Positions 35,770 through 48,977 of a stretch of 64,000 nt of DNA are shown piece by piece. This DNA comes from Acorus gramineus (taxonomy: Eukaryota; Streptophyta; Magnoliopsida; Acorales; Acoraceae): contig JAUJYN010000063.1 of the NCBI GenBank assembly GCA_030737835.1, positions 77,352-141,351 of the forward strand. Reading direction: 5' to 3'. The notes beneath the pieces were generated by a model. That model ran no database searches and was not told the origin of the DNA. It saw only the letters and a program-made list of their open reading frames with translations. How positions within the stretch are numbered: the stretch's first letter is position 1; the number at the start of each line of letters is the position of its first letter. The position numbers and the translations under genes were made by a program.

Positions 35770-35900
35770 GTATCAATTTTTTTTTTTTTGATAAGTAATT
35801 GAAATTTTCATTACCATCAACTAGTATATATACAAGAAGAGTACATTTACAAAATTAGAAGAAGAAGAAGGGGCCTGGATCCAGTCAGATCTGAATACCA
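35770..35900 (-). mobile_element. LINE 3' end (minus strand)
   Basis: On the minus strand, GTAATGAAAATTTCAATTAC is followed by TTATC and a poly(A) run (T run at 35778-35790). This is a common 3' end of plant L1 elements. Upstream is GAAGAAGAAG-rich sequence. Only the end is preserved. Confidence 0.5.
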
Positions 35901-37353
35901 TCAATATCGAACTACACAGTCTATTAATCCTAGTACATAGTCTATTGAATTATAATTCAATCATTTATAATTTGGATAACAATTGTACAAATGGTGAACC
36001 CTTAGTTTCTGAATCATTTTAACATGGATAAACTATATCTTCCTAATTAATTAGAAATAACTATGATGGCAATATATGGTGGTGATAAATTAGTCATGTT
36101 TTAAAGCTGTGTTTCTCAGTATGAGTAGTTGATGATGAATCACATGGATAAGTTTACTTTGACCTAATCACATCATCCATATTAATTTTTTTTTTTTTGG
36201 GGGTGTGTTACTCATAAATGATTCACCAACCGATCCAATGAAATAAAATACACATTATATATTTCAAAAGATAATTCTAGGCTAGCTAGGGATATTAATT
36301 AGGCTCGCGAGGGTTCACAATTGTTGTGACGTCATTTAAAAAAAATGTTACACATAATCTTTTTTATATGCAGTTCCAAATGTAGTAACATATAACTTCT
36401 ATGATGAGGTGTGTATATATATATATATCTTGTTAATTTTTTTTATTTACATTTGCTAAAATATGTAGATCCAGATATATATATTATTCATTAAAACATA
36501 TAATTTATTTGAGACGTGATGTACACCATTTCGTTAACGTATATATACATCAAAAGCATAATACAAACTTTAATTTATTAAATATATAAGGAGCATAATA
36601 CATTTATTCAACACATATCCAACCAAACGACCATACAACAAACATAAACATTACACCATGAAGTGCCAAGCAACATCAACAAACAAACATAATAGAAGAA
36701 ACCAAGCAAAAAAAAAAACATAATAGAAGAAGCCAAAGCTTCTTTTTATTTCATCAATCTCTTATTCACTGCTCCTTCCTGCAAGAGATGTGGAAATATT
36801 ATTAGAAATTATATTTTATATGAAAGGTTATATATATTGATATATAGATAATAAATAGAACTCATGTTGCAGGGTGCAAATTAACAACTAAGACATAAAA
36901 CAATTTTATGTCCCTAGCTAGTTAGGGATTGAGAACCTATGGTTATTTTGAAAAATAATATGCAATAAATTAAAAAATGACCTATAATAATTTTTTTCCA
37001 AAAATTAGGAATTACAATTTTAGGAAAAAAAAGACAGAGAAATTTAAAAGTAATTCATAGCTACCAATGAAAAAAAATATAATTATTTTTCTTACTTTAA
37101 TTTTCTTCATAAAATTATATAAAATTAACCAAAAGAACTTGTAAATAGGCATTAACCAAGACTCGAAGATTTTAAAGAAGTCTACATCAAAATCAAGCAC
37201 ACCTTCAATTATTGTACATTCATGTAAGACCAATATCTCTAAGACTAAATTAAGTACATGCATATAAAAAATATTGGTATATATTTGTCAGATCTTATTA
37301 ATTACCAACCTTCGCATACAAAGGATTGATCGATGTTATTGGATGGCATGATC
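35901..37353. other. Spacer downstream of lectin C
   Basis: AT-rich sequence shared with the A and D units. It contains AGCTTCTTTTTATTTCAT...CTCCTTCCTGCAAGAGATG near 36740-36790, matching the lectin trailer region of the other copies. No other gene is seen. Confidence 0.5.
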
Positions 37354-37918
37354 TCAGCGAGCTCGCAGGTAAACGCCGATTGCGTCGAGCAACCCCCCTG
37401 ATCTTCCAAAGAATCCAACAATCTCAGCACCTTTTGTTGGAATATCAAAGTAAGTTCCTTCTTCAACTCCATATGGCCCATACTTATTTCCCATGTTAGT
37501 ATAAAATGTGAGTGACCTTATGAGCTGAAGAACATTGCTGAATGGACTATAGTGACCTTCAATCCTCGTTAGAAACTCATTAGGATAATCTAAAACAAAC
37601 TACAAAATACAAAAAAAAATGTTAATAAGACCATTTGTCAAAACTTTGAGTATCCACAGTGAGACACTAGAATAATAATCAAGAACAAAATATTTGAAGC
37701 TCAAGAGACTTTAATAAAAAAAATGAAACCTGATTCGAGTGCCCTCCTTGTCCCCCCTGATTAGGGGACAATGAAATAGTCCCATCATGATAATACTTGA
37801 ACATTATTGAATCAATGGCTGCTCCAGACCTAACAGTGACTTCAGTGACAGCATTTGAATTGCTGTAATCGAACGCATCTCCACCGTTCCCGCCAAATTG
37901 CCCGACTCCAATCGGCAT
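37354..37918 (-). CDS. Jacalin-related lectin, copy C (mannose-type, cytosolic)
   Basis: Coding exons (minus strand) are 37918-37730 (63 codons) and 37599-37354 (81 codons plus TGA), with a CAG/GTTTCA donor and a TTTGTAG acceptor; 144 residues. The protein starts MPIGVGQ where the others read MSIGVGQ. Both predicted sugar sites keep their Asp: GAAID (residues 32-36) and GGLLD (131-135). The loop before the exon junction is GGQGGHSNQ, more polar than in B, and residue 50 is Leu where the others have Trp (SLSP for SWSP). No signal peptide. The leader and TATA box (38158-38166) are conserved. All splice sites are intact. Confidence 0.92.
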
Positions 37919-38157
37919 GATCTCCAAACTTGCATGAACATAGAAGGGATACATATTTAATTTTCTCACCATATGAAGTAAGGATGCAATGAAAACATGG
38001 AAAAATTGGATGAATAGGTTTGACAATTTAACAATGAAACCTTCTTTACCAAGTGAATTATGCAGAGAAGAAATGAAAAAACAAAGAGCTCCCAGAGGTG
38101 TCTCAGTCTTGCTGTGAGTTTGTATGCTTGATGAGGATTTCTGTCTTGGATTAACCC

Positions 38158-38166
38158 ATATATATA
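38158..38166 (-). promoter_or_regulatory. TATA box of lectin C
   Basis: A TATATATA run followed by the conserved leader. Further upstream, ACGTGCCCATGCACG at 38275-38289 combines an ACGTG core with a CATGCA (RY-like) word, and TTGAC lies nearby. Confidence 0.7.
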
Positions 38167-38460
38167 GTGGTATAGCAGCCATAGCAATTATAAGGATAAT
38201 GGGAATTAATTATTAGGTCGCCCGCATGCAATTAAGGCACATAGATACAGCTAGGTTGACAAAGTATCACGTAACGTGCCCATGCACGCTACGTAGTTGG
38301 ACACATTTTTTTTGAGATTTATGTGGCAAGTTATCGTTTGTCCCTCACATAAATGTTGATTTTAAATGTCCATTTGTTCATTTGCATGTTATTTATTTTG
38401 ATTTACATGTGCACGAAAATTTTCATTCTCGTCCCTATGCTTTTATTTATTTTGTTACTC

Positions 38461-41030
38461 ATTGGGAATAAATTCAACTTTTTAGTTGTTTGATTTATAT
38501 ATCTTGAATAAGGTGAGGATAAATGATGAATAATAGATAGATAAAAATTAATAACTTTTTAAATGATAACTATATCATTTTTTAAATTGTTTGTTTTTGA
38601 AAATATGTTTTGTGTGATGAGAGATGTGTCTGTGATACGAGAGATGTAATATTTTTTTTTTAAATGTGCGTTAGAGTATTAGGTGGGATAATTTTTTTAA
38701 AATGACAAAAAATAATATATTTATCTATTACCATTTATCCATGATAAGTAATTCTAGCCCCCTTTAAAATAGTTATCAGGGCTTAAGTAATTTATACAGT
38801 CATAGCTATCAAAGTTTATTCTTGTTGTAAGTTGTAAACAGTTTTTTTTGACATGTTCTTCCTTCTTCCCCGTTATTCTTGTGTTACTTACACCCCAAAC
38901 ATGGGGTGAACTCCCTTTTGGGTATCGACATAAACTACTTTAAAATGGATAATTATTCCCCGGATAGATAATGAATAAGTTATTTTTTGTTTGATTGTGT
39001 TTTAGTTATTCTTTTTAAAAAATATAATAATGAAGTTTTTGTATATTGTTTGGTTGACCATAGATAAATTCTAGATATAATATGAATAACATGTGGATAA
39101 AAATTTATAACATGTGAAAAAATGATTGGAAGATGTTATACATGCATGGTTCATTTTACAGTCCAAAATGCATACATTTTTTTAAAAATCATATGTCGCC
39201 TCATCTAACGATATTTTTGTTTTTTATAAAAAGTGTGATGTATACATTCCAATTAATTGAATGATTTCATTTATAAGAAATGTGAAAAAGTTTTAACGAG
39301 GTATATATCTCGATAGAGTGAGTGAAGGAGACTAACGAGATATATATGACAACATTTGGGAGTACTATAAAAATGGCTTAATGTAACATTGTTCAAAATG
39401 ATTTGACATGTGTATTCCATAATCATTTATAAGATATGATAAGTAGTTTAGTATGTGTATCTCTTATACCAATGAATAGGTTGGATGGAATAACATAATT
39501 CAGGATATTCTCACTTATTTTAATATAGCTATACCTAACTATTCTTTGCAAACAAATTTTTTTTTTTCTTTTAAAATCCGAGGAGGACATTGATCCATCC
39601 TTTAAGCCGCTTTATCTGGATTAAGTCCAATCCTAGTAGCTTGACTTTGGAAAACTGAGTTACATTGGATAAGCTTTACCTCATCAGCACCAATTAATGA
39701 TTCCAAAACCAAGGGCTGTGACTATTTATAGCTTTAATTTTTTGTGGGACTGTCAGACGCACTCCATCATCTAAACAAGTGATTAAATTAACAAGTGATT
39801 GTTTTTCATTAAAACAATTCATTTGGGTACATAATATATACATTTTATATATTTTTTTAAAAAAGAGAAGGTTATTACATGTGAGACGACTATCTCTAAA
39901 ATTATTCCACGTACAAAAAAATGGATAATAATTAGAAAAATTAAGGGCCAATAAATTAATAAATGCAGATTTGTTGATTGAGATCAAGGCAGATGACTTT
40001 TTGGAGTCAACATCCATGTGATGCATGGCACAAAGTTACATGAGGTGTTTTTTTTTTTTTTTTTTTTTTTGGGTAAGCATAGGAAAAGCATACATGCACT
40101 ATGGATATCCATTTGGATTCGCGCTTTATAATGATTGAATGGCGTAAACATTTGACATGGATTTAAATGGGACTCCAACAAACACAGTTTTTCAATGTTT
40201 CTTGGGTTTTATTCAATAAAATAGCCGTTTTTGAAACTTCTGGGAAACAGGGCTTTTGAAACGCTGGGTGGTTTTTCCAAAAGTGAGGGTTTGAAACTCA
40301 CATTCAAGGCCTAAGTGGATTATGAACTTCAGTTTGAATTTAGCTTCCCATTTGCAATGGTTGTGTTTATGAATAATTATGTAATTAGTGCTAATGAGAT
40401 CAAAGAAGTTAGTTAATAATTCTTGGGTTTCTTTTGTTCTAAGGCTTCGTGTAAAATGAGTTTTTGAGCAATTTTAGGGTTTACATAAAACTACTTTTTT
40501 CAAACTTTGTTTTTAAACAGAAAATCATGACAAAAAACTACTAGCACATTTTTCTAAAAAAATGTTCAAAATTTGAATTTTTTAGAAGATGTGAAAAGAC
40601 AATTTCTTACACAATCAAGGTTAAATTTAAATTTTATTTAAAATAAATTTTTTAATCGTTAAAACCAAACACAGTTAAATTCACATTTTGGGTTTCATCT
40701 CCTTAAGCGTGGGGCCCTCTTTTGTAAAACGTGGGCTAGGTACATTAGGCACGTGAGTGGCACTTATTGATTGCCAAGTCATTCTTAAATAGAATCGAAA
40801 TACAAAGGAAAAAATGATCGAAACCCATGGTCAGATTGTGGGGATGGAAGGGATTGGGAACACCACACTAGCACGTATTGCCAAAGTCATTCCACTGCAC
40901 AATGTTTTATGCGCAATATTATTTCCTTCAAAACTTTGACTGAGTCGAATTCATAACACAAGCCTAAGGCCTGTTTTAACTTTTAGGTTTGCTTTGTTTT
41001 TGAATTTGTAAAAAACTATTTTTTTTTAAA
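38461..41030. other. Spacer between lectin C and the CACTA-like region
   Basis: Up to about 39460 this is colinear with the region upstream of lectin D. A T run at 40048-40071 could mark a minus-strand retroposon end. Near 40890-40970 a fragment resembles DNA upstream of lectins B and E (GTCGAATTCATAACACA). No gene is seen. Confidence 0.45.
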
Positions 41031-41039
41031 ATCGAAAAA

Positions 41040-41600
41040 CTGAGGCTAAAACTCTGTTAAAAACCGTGATCAAAAGTATTAGATCACGGTTCGCAAACTG
41101 TGATATACTGAGCTGTGATATTTTGTTGGGGACCGTAATCTTTTGATTGATGATTTTATCGCGATGGATAACCGTGATTGTTTGTTGGTAAAGATCACGG
41201 TTTAATTGATGACCATGATCTTATATTGGGAAACGATTACGTTTTTAGGCTACCCTGTGATTGTTAGTTGGTTAATTATCACGGTGTTTATGAGACCGCG
41301 ATTGTATCCTTAGTAATGATCACGCTTTATCATTCGACTGTGATCATTTAGCATATAAACTGTGATATATAAGTATGAATAAATTACATTTTATACGTAA
41401 CCGTGATATTTTGTTGGGCAACAATTATAGTTTTAAGCTATCCATTGATTGTTAATTGGTTAACTATCACGGTGGTTATGAGAACTGTGATTGTTTCTTT
41501 AGTAAAGATTATTTATTTTGTGACTGCGATAATTTGCAATATGAGAAAATTACATTTACATTTGAACAGTGATCTTTTTTTTTTTGAAACTGCATATTTA
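41040..41600. mobile_element. CACTA-like subterminal repeat region
   Basis: Short motifs ACCGTGAT(C) and their complement ATCACGGT recur in both orientations about 15 times in 560 bp. Dense short motifs in both directions are typical of the subterminal regions of CACTA (En/Spm) elements. Neither a CACTA terminus nor a transposase was found. Confidence 0.45.
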
Positions 41601-44600
41601 ATACTATTTCAAGAATATAACCACCTCATCATACCAAAAAAACCATTTTAAAACAAAACATGTTCCATACAATTGTTCTAATACATCCACCAGTTTTCAT
41701 GCAAATGCAAGCTGAAAATATACAAAATGGGTCTTGCATTTGAATTAAACACATCAAAATTTCATGTTGAGTCTCAACAACTCAATACTAGTGCTAATTT
41801 CAAAATCATAAACTACAACCTAATCAGAAATTGCAATGGTACTCATAATATTCAACTATATAAGTTTTTGAATTACGTTGCACCACTCATTCCTCAATGT
41901 AGATATTTCATCTTCTGTGTAGGAGGCTATTCCTTCAAACTGCATGTACAACATAATTATGATATTAATTAGCCAATGAATTTAAATATATCAACCCAAA
42001 CAAAAAAATAGAGATTTTACCTTTTGAAGAATGTGAATTTTTGGTTCATTGATGATATCTTTCATATACTTCATTACAAAATAACCATATTCGATATTTC
42101 CTATTTGCTTTGGGCACTACAAATATAAATAAATCATAAATTTTAGAAAAAAAGTTAAATAACATTATAGATATAATTTTCAATAGTTCAAGATGCATTG
42201 CAAACATTTGGGACCAAACAGAATGCATTGCTACAAGAAACGAAAGCTCCAATCCAATTAGTAAAATGTATTCACACCTAGCTATCATTTTAGTAGCCAA
42301 ATATGCTAAATGGATTCAAATAGTAAACTATATGTTCTTTGGGGTCAACAAGATCCAATGTTGGCTAAACATTGTCCTATTGCCCCCATTCCATGTTCGT
42401 TTCATTTTTTATGTACTCGTCGTATGTACTGCACTAGCATAGATTTGGGGAGGAAGGGCCTCACAGTCCCTGTTATAAAAATGTACAAAAATTAATTAAC
42501 AGTGTATGAGATTTTAACAATGTACACAGAAAAGTTAAGGGTGTACTTAGTCAATTTAACAGTGCTGAAAGGGTTTACCTTGTTCCTTTTTGTTTCTCGT
42601 GGTGGATGGCTTGAGTTTGAACTTGACCTGGGTCTTGGTGGATGACTTGGGTTTGGACTTTTCATAAGTCTTGGTTTATGACTTCAGAAGGGTTTTGGTT
42701 GGGGAGGGGGGGGGGGTGCAAAATTTTTGTGGAAGACTTGGGATTTGGAGGATCTCTAATGATGATGCTCGGGTTTTCCTGGTGGAGGTAAAATAATCAT
42801 CCTCATCAGAACATATGATTTTCTGATTGGATACCTACTAGCAAATGGAGTGAGTACCATAATTACATTAATATAGAGCATAACAATGTACAAGAGAAGC
42901 ATAACAGTGTACAAGATGAGCATAATAGTGAATTTTGGAGTTTTTTTAGAGTTCTTATGTCATGTGGATACCTTTATAACTATAAAGAGTACAAGCAAAA
43001 CTAGCAAGTTAGAGTCCTGGATACAAGATGATCAATGTTAAGCTAGTTTCTATATCATATTAGAAGCATAATCGTGTATAGAGGTAGCATAACAGTGTAC
43101 AAAAGAAACATAACGGTGTATAAGAGGAGCATAAGAGTGTACCTTGAATTCTGTTTGTAGATATTATTGCTCTCTATCTTCCAAAATATACAAAGAATTA
43201 TATATACTTAAAAAAAAGGATATCTGCTTTAGATATTCTCTAACATAGATGACTTGGGATTTGATTACAATCTGTGCTTGTATTTTTCTTCCTCTTCAAT
43301 ACTGGTTTTTTTCCAAGCATTATGAGTTACGATTTACAAATAACTCTACTATGCGTCTGGATGAGCAATCCTTATGCACTTCATTTTTCCAAGCATTTTA
43401 GGAATTAATTGTCTGCTGTGCTATTTAAATTTAGATCAACAGTGACCTGCCTCACTATTTCCTTCTAACATTCGTTGTTATATCTATTCCTAAAGGTGAG
43501 TGTTTTAGATTTTCACTTCAATATTCCTCTGTACTTGATACTTTCTATGCAATCACTTAGTCAGTCCCTATCATTAGAGACAAGGTTTTACTGTCATTGT
43601 TGATTCTGTTGTTGGCTTATGTTGAAATCTGTCCTCAAAAATTTCAATGTCAATGGTCTGATCCCTATTGAGCTATCTCGGATCCGACATTTTCGATAAT
43701 TTGTTAGTACAAACCACATTATCTATTGTTGATACTTTAATTTGTAGTGTCACAACTCTTTTTGTGTTTCATCAATGATCTTTCTGTCAACAAGATTAAT
43801 GGTCTCATTCTACCTGGCATCTTCTTTTAAGCATTTACTCTCCATGGTTTGGTTAATTTTAATTTACTTTTTTTTTTTCAATTATAGAAATATAAGAAAT
43901 AATCATTTTCTTTGTAACATTCCATTTGACCTCTACTTATTAACATCCATTCCAAGGACCTGAACTCTATTTCTACTTTTATTTGCCCTATCCCAACTCT
44001 GGTAGATAAATATCAAAGCACGATTCAAAAAAATCAAATACAGGCAACACAATCTAATTAATCAAAACAGTCTCAAGCCCATTAAAATGGAAGCATAAGC
44101 ATAAGCAACCTAAGCTTTCTTTTCCATGTACACCAAATATGAGGAAAAGTGATCACCCCCAATTAATCATGATCGTTCAATTGAAAATTGGTTGCAATAC
44201 ACGTCAGGGATTTCAAAAGTGTGCAAACTCACAAGATAGAATAAATCACAACACATCCACTTCATCCCAATTCAGTAAAAAAAATGTAGAAAAAAAAAAT
44301 CTCATTCCATGAATGGCAAAAATTAGAAATAGCAAAAAAAAATTTCCACAATCTAGCTACTTTGAAACCCAATATTCCTTTCAAGAATCATAATAACAGT
44401 AATAATAAGTAAGAAGAAATTGAACCATATCCAATGATAACACTAGCCTGGAGAAATCCATTCAAAGTACCACAAGCAAGTATCATCGATCATCACCAAC
44501 AACCGTCGACAACCATTGACAGTGGGGCGATCGATTGTCACATCTGTCGACAATGAGGGGATCGGATGTCGCGGGGAGGGTTTGGGAGATTAGGTCATTT

Positions 44601-45700
44601 GATGGTGAGGAAGGGTTGGGAAGTGTTTTTTTTTGGGGAAAACCAACAAATCTCGATAGCTAGGATGTGATGGGGAGACAGAGGGGATCTCAAAAGGGCA
44701 TAACGGGTAATTCACTGGATAGATGTAACGGCAGTTACTGTCAGGGGCCCAAAGAAAAATACTTTAGGGATTTTAAGGACTTAAAAAAAGCTTAAAACAA
44801 TCCAGGGACTACTGGTTAATACATGGATATCTCTAGAGACCCATAAATAATTTTCTTTTTTTCTTTTTTACTTTCCATAATTTAACATCATAATGAAATT
44901 ATTTGGTAATAAATAGAATGAGTGTATATAAGACTAATAATTAAATGCTGATCTGTTGATAGCAAGGAAGATTATCCCAATGAAGATGACCTTTTTGATG
45001 AGTAAAAATCCATATATATGATATTCATTGCACAAACTTGCACGATTGAACTTTATTTTTTCTTCAAAACGTGGGATTCGAATTCATAATACAAAAGTCT
45101 CTGTGGGTTCCGTAATTTATTTAATTGGGATTCCAATTACAGAAATGGTGAAGCCCTTGGCGTTTATTGTAAATATTTTTGAGTTTATTATAAATATTAA
45201 TTTCACATTTTATCCTCTGTTCTAGACCTTCTAAAGAATCGTAATTCATTACTCATCATGGTTTCTCCGTTGCTCGTATCTCAATAGAATAAAACCCAAG
45301 TGAACGCATGTATCTCTTTGGGTAAGGAATCAATCACCCTGTGCGTGAGGTACAATGCTTGCAAAGTTGCGAAGTGATTTCTAAGAGAATCTCTAATGAT
45401 ATATACTATGTTTTAGAGGACTCAACAACACTTTAGTGAACCAATAACTAGATTTTTAAAGATCATGTGAAACAATACTCCATTCCAACACTATCTTCAT
45501 CTCTATTTTAGTTTAAAAAATATTAATTTATCTATCAAAATTTGTTGTACAATTCTTTAGAAATCCAAATCGAACTAAGGAAATGTATTGGGAAGGCTTG
45601 AGTCACGAATTTGACAGCTAACACTTTTGCGGACCATGAAAGAATAGCTAACTTCCATGGCACAAGATAAGTATAATGATTGTGGAAGACCAAATTTGCA
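41601..45700. other. Intergenic, repeat-derived, no supported gene
   Basis: From 42870 to 43150 the phrase AGCATAACAGTGTACAA recurs about six times. A GC-richer stretch at 44480-44600 has CGATCG and GTCGACAA words. Around 45030-45100 is a fragment resembling DNA upstream of lectins B and E (CATTGCACAAACTTGCA, TTCAAAACGTG, GATTCGAATTCATAA). The open frames are short and unrecognised. Confidence 0.45.
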
Positions 45701-45759
45701 CACAATTGAATTGAGAATAAAACTATATGTGAATACCAGAACCAAACACGAATAAGAAA

Positions 45760-46259
45760 TGAGATGGGCTTATTCGCAGAATCTCATTAACTCACAAGGC
45801 TATCCGATTGGCAGGCCCACGATAGGGCAGTGGCTACTCAGATAAGTCCAAAGAAGGGATAGAGCCATCCATCATAAGCAGCCCATAAAAGGCTGGTCGG
45901 GCATCAGGTAAGGTGGTTACCCGACCAGGCCTGGGAAGACGTAACTTTCGTTCGACCTAAGTGGGGCGACCAGACACAGTGATTTTGATCATCTCGACAA
46001 AACCCGACCAAGGAGCCCAGCTTGGCAGAGGAGATACGCCTACACATCCACTTCATGAAGATAATGGAAAATGCAGAGAATATCATCTGACACAGTAGTG
46101 GCATGCAATTGTCAGGACTCGGTTACGCCCCGAGATCATACATGACGGCTGATTCCTACGCTACCTGGACGATTCCGTTCGTACTCGCGTTAACCTCACT
46201 CCCCAGGAGTGAGGTCGGCATGCCCTCTTAGAGTATAAAAGGGGAGACATCATCGTCCC
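45760..46259 (+). mobile_element. Gypsy-type LTR fragment
   Basis: A GC-richer block with GGGCTTATTCGC, CCCGACCAGG and CGAGATCATACATGACGGC ends in AGAGTATAAAAGGGGAGAC (TATA box at about 46232). This has the texture of long gypsy LTRs in plants. It is cut off by the hAT element starting at 46260, and no primer-binding site follows. Confidence 0.5.
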
Positions 46260-47390
46260 CAGGGGCAGATTTAAGGGGGGTTATACAGTGGCCATGGCCC
46301 CCCCTCTTTTTTTTTTTTTTTTTATCTTAGGTTTGATTAAGTGGGATGTTATAAACTCCCCATCCACAATGGACCCCCCCTCCAAAACATGAAATGGATG
46401 GCTAAGATGATCATCCCCCTAAATAATGAAATGAATGGCTGAGATGATCCCCCCTAAATGATGAAATGGATGGCTAAGATGATCCCCCTAATTCATATTT
46501 AAGCAAATTGTGAAAAAGAGAGAGAGAAAGCAAGCTCTGTTAAAACTAGTTTAGGTCTCTTCGGCTGTCCATCCACAATAGATCCCAAATTCCCAACAAA
46601 GAAGAGATCTCCAAAATGAAACCCTCGCAGCCTCCCCCAAAACTCTCTGTTGCATTTCTCTATCCCTTTTGAGTCAAGGTATGATGTGCAATTCTTTACA
46701 TGTTATTCTTCTTTTACAAATTACAATGTTAACAAATAACAACCATCATTCATTCATTCTTTATTTCTTTCTCTCCAACAGGCCATTTGAGTTTTGATTT
46801 TGACATGCTTAGATGTCAAGTTGACAAAATTTACTCTTTTGTTTTATTATTTTCAATATTAAGGGGAGGGCAAAGAGGGCAGTATCAAATAATCAAATGT
46901 TTCATATGTTGACAAGTATATTTTTATTTGAATTGTAAAGTGTAAACCCCACAACAAATATTCGTCTTCAATTTATTTGATGCTTGGTATTTATTTGATT
47001 CAATTTTAGGGCTAAGATTAATGGATTATAAATTGGTTATTGATTGAACATGATTCTAATTTTTTTTTTTTATATTGAAAGGTTGGGTACATCATGGTTA
47101 AGTCATCTAAAATTGATTTTTTCTTCAAGAAAAAAGATCAATAAGAGAAGTCTCATACAAATGCATCATTTGATCTCAATGCCTCAAATATTACACCTCG
47201 CCCTTCTAAAGCGCCTAGACTTCCGAGCAAATTGGAGGACGAGTTTCTTAGGGATTATCTAGTGGTATACATAGAAAAAAAAATTGCAGAGAACTTTAGT
47301 GTCGATGCAATTATAGGTGATTTTTACTCCATGAAGGAACATCAAGCACAAGTGCACAACTTTGAATTATGTAAAATTTAAAAGTTTCTT
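46260..47390 (+). mobile_element. Internally deleted TTF-type (ZMYM1-like) hAT element
   Basis: The element starts CAGGGGCAGATTTAAGG, a usual 5' end of this group. The matching 3' end is missing, because duplicated lectin-D flank begins at about 47397. At 46385-46490 a 34-35-bp unit (ATGAAATGGATGGCTAAGATGATC) is repeated three times. The reading frame at 47094-47381 joins the extreme N-terminus of the transposase to its extreme C-terminus. Confidence 0.65.
47094..47381 (+). pseudogene. Remnant of a TTF-type hAT transposase: N- and C-terminal ends only
   Basis: The frame opens MVKSSKIDFFFKKKDQ, the familiar start of ZMYM1-like plant transposases, and is stopped by TAA at 47142. The same frame then continues with SKAPRLPSKLEDEFL and YLVVYIEKKIAENFSVDAII, like the C-terminal tail of the same proteins. 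It closes with TAA at 47379-47381. The zinc finger and catalytic core, hundreds of residues in full copies, are gone. Confidence 0.7.
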
Positions 47391-47492
47391 TTTATAGTCA
47401 TGTTTTAAAGCTGTGTTTCTCAGTATGGGTAGTTGATGCCGAATCATATGGATAAGCTTACTTTGACCTAATCACATCATCCATGTTAATAT

Positions 47493-47765
47493 ATTGAAAA
47501 AAGATACACACAGCCCCAATTGCAGTCCATCTCGGTTTTTTTTTTTTAAATCATACACTCACATTTTGAAGTGCATGCTATTATATGAAATAAATTATAC
47601 ACTGAGATACATTAGTGCATTTTTTTTTCATAATAAAAAAATGAAAAAAAATTTAAGTCATATACTATGATAGAACTCCATACACTATGATAGTGCAGTA
47701 TATACTACGTTATCATAGCGTATGAGGCTGCAAAAATGACTGCGTGTATCAGCGCTCTAACATAT
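47493..47765. mobile_element. Insertion with GATACACRCAG inverted ends
   Basis: Absent from the C unit (junction near 36185). The left side has GATACACACAGCCCC; the right side, reversed, GATACACGCAGTC. TACACTATGATAGTG occurs internally. Probable MITE; edges approximate. Confidence 0.5.
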
Positions 47766-47965
47766 TTTTTTTGGTATGAGAGACTGAGGCCCATAAATGA
47801 TTCACAAACCAAATTTGCACGGGACGCCGCATCCAATGAAGTAAAATATACATTATTATTATATATAATATATATTCCACTTGAGATTTCTGTGTTTTAA
47901 TTTCCAAAAGATAAATTCTAGGCTAGCTAAGGACATTAATTAGACACGGGAGACACACGTACCGG

Positions 47966-48669
47966 TAGGGCTGCAACTCGTATAGGTTGGGTTCAGATTG
48001 ATCCCAATCCGAACAATCCGAATTTTAAACTACTCAACTTTAATCCAACCCAACCCGATTTTCAACCCGAATTGAACTAACCCGAACCCAACCATCAATT
48101 AAATAAATCAACCCGACCCAATCCGATTTTTAAACATAATGTGCAAATTAAATAAACTAACCCGATCCAACCAGTAAGATTAGTTAGATTTACCTAAAAT
48201 TTGAACAGTCCAGATTCAGAGCTACAAAATGAACGAGCATGATTTTTTTTTAACTATTAATTTATGGATTCGGGTTGGGTCGGGTTATAACCCGACCCAA
48301 TCCGATTTTCAACCCGAATTGGATTAAACCGAACCCGAACCCAACCCGCAATTAAATAAATCAACCCGACCCAACCCGATTTTTAAATATAATGTGCAAA
48401 TTAAATAAACTAACCCGACCCAACCAGTAAGATTAGTTAGGTTTACCTAAAATTTGAACGGTCCAGATTAAGAGCTACAAAATGAACGAGCATGATTTTT
48501 TTTAACTATTAATTTATGGATTCGGGTTGGGTCGGGTTGTGAGTGAGGCCAACCCGAACCCAACCCGATTTGTGAGTCAACCCGAATTGGCCAACCCAAA
48601 CCCGAACCCGATTTGGTCAACCCAACCCATGTAAAAATCAGGTTTAACCCGATCCAAGTTGCAGCCCTA
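47966..48669. mobile_element. hAT-like MITE with AACCCGA repeats and an internal 253-bp duplication
   Basis: Ends TAGGGCTGCAACTC and, reversed, TAGGGCTGCAACTTG. The 704 bp are full of CCAACCCGA and TCGGGTT words. A block around TAATGTGCAAATTAAATAAAC is duplicated with a 253-bp period (48139 and 48392). No clear 8-bp target duplication remains. It is missing from the C unit. Confidence 0.7.
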
Positions 48670-48693
48670 CCTATTGTTAAGTGATTTTAGAAA

Positions 48694-48977
48694 GGGTTTT
48701 TTTATTTTTAAGTCCACATAAACTATAAGATTTAATGATCGATTCTTCACTTCTTCATATTTCAGTTTAAGTCTCCAGATTTAAAAGATATTTTCCTTTT
48801 CAGTCTCTCCTAAGGACTAAAAAGAAAACCTAATGATTTAGTGATAGGTCCCTCCCAGGGACTAATAATAAATATATCATTCAAATATAAGGACTTAAAT
48901 TGAAATATAAAGAAGTGATGGATCGATCACTAAATCATATAATTTATAAGGATTAAGGAGTAAAAAATAAAAAACCC
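48694..48977. mobile_element. MULE-like MITE, copy 1 (relative of 54575-54847)
   Basis: Inverted ends of about 50 bp (GGGTTTTTTTATTTTTAAGTCC, then TTTAGTGATCGAT near the inner edge) enclose AGGTCCCTCCCAGGGACTAA. Length 284 bp, non-coding. No target duplication is clear for this copy. Confidence 0.65.

Larger units (their letters stand above)
34085..38460. repeat. Segmental duplication unit carrying lectin C (direct copy of 23190-27180)
   Basis: Colinear with the lectin A unit. Unit-specific changes include the 5S-derived insert (34737-34888), absent from the A unit, and absence of the GAGCC MITE that the A unit has. The lectin C part is in turn colinear with the D unit (36090-39460 with 47397-52735). 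Confidence 0.85.

Noticed and set aside
35745..35880. GGGGCTGGAT and GGGGCCTGGAT as target duplication of the LINE end
   Set aside because: Only about 11 bases match, with a gap, and the left copy does not touch the poly(T) run.
41403..42495. Several 60-85-codon frames in the CACTA-like region
   Set aside because: AT-rich, unrelated to known transposases, and no conserved start or splice sites.
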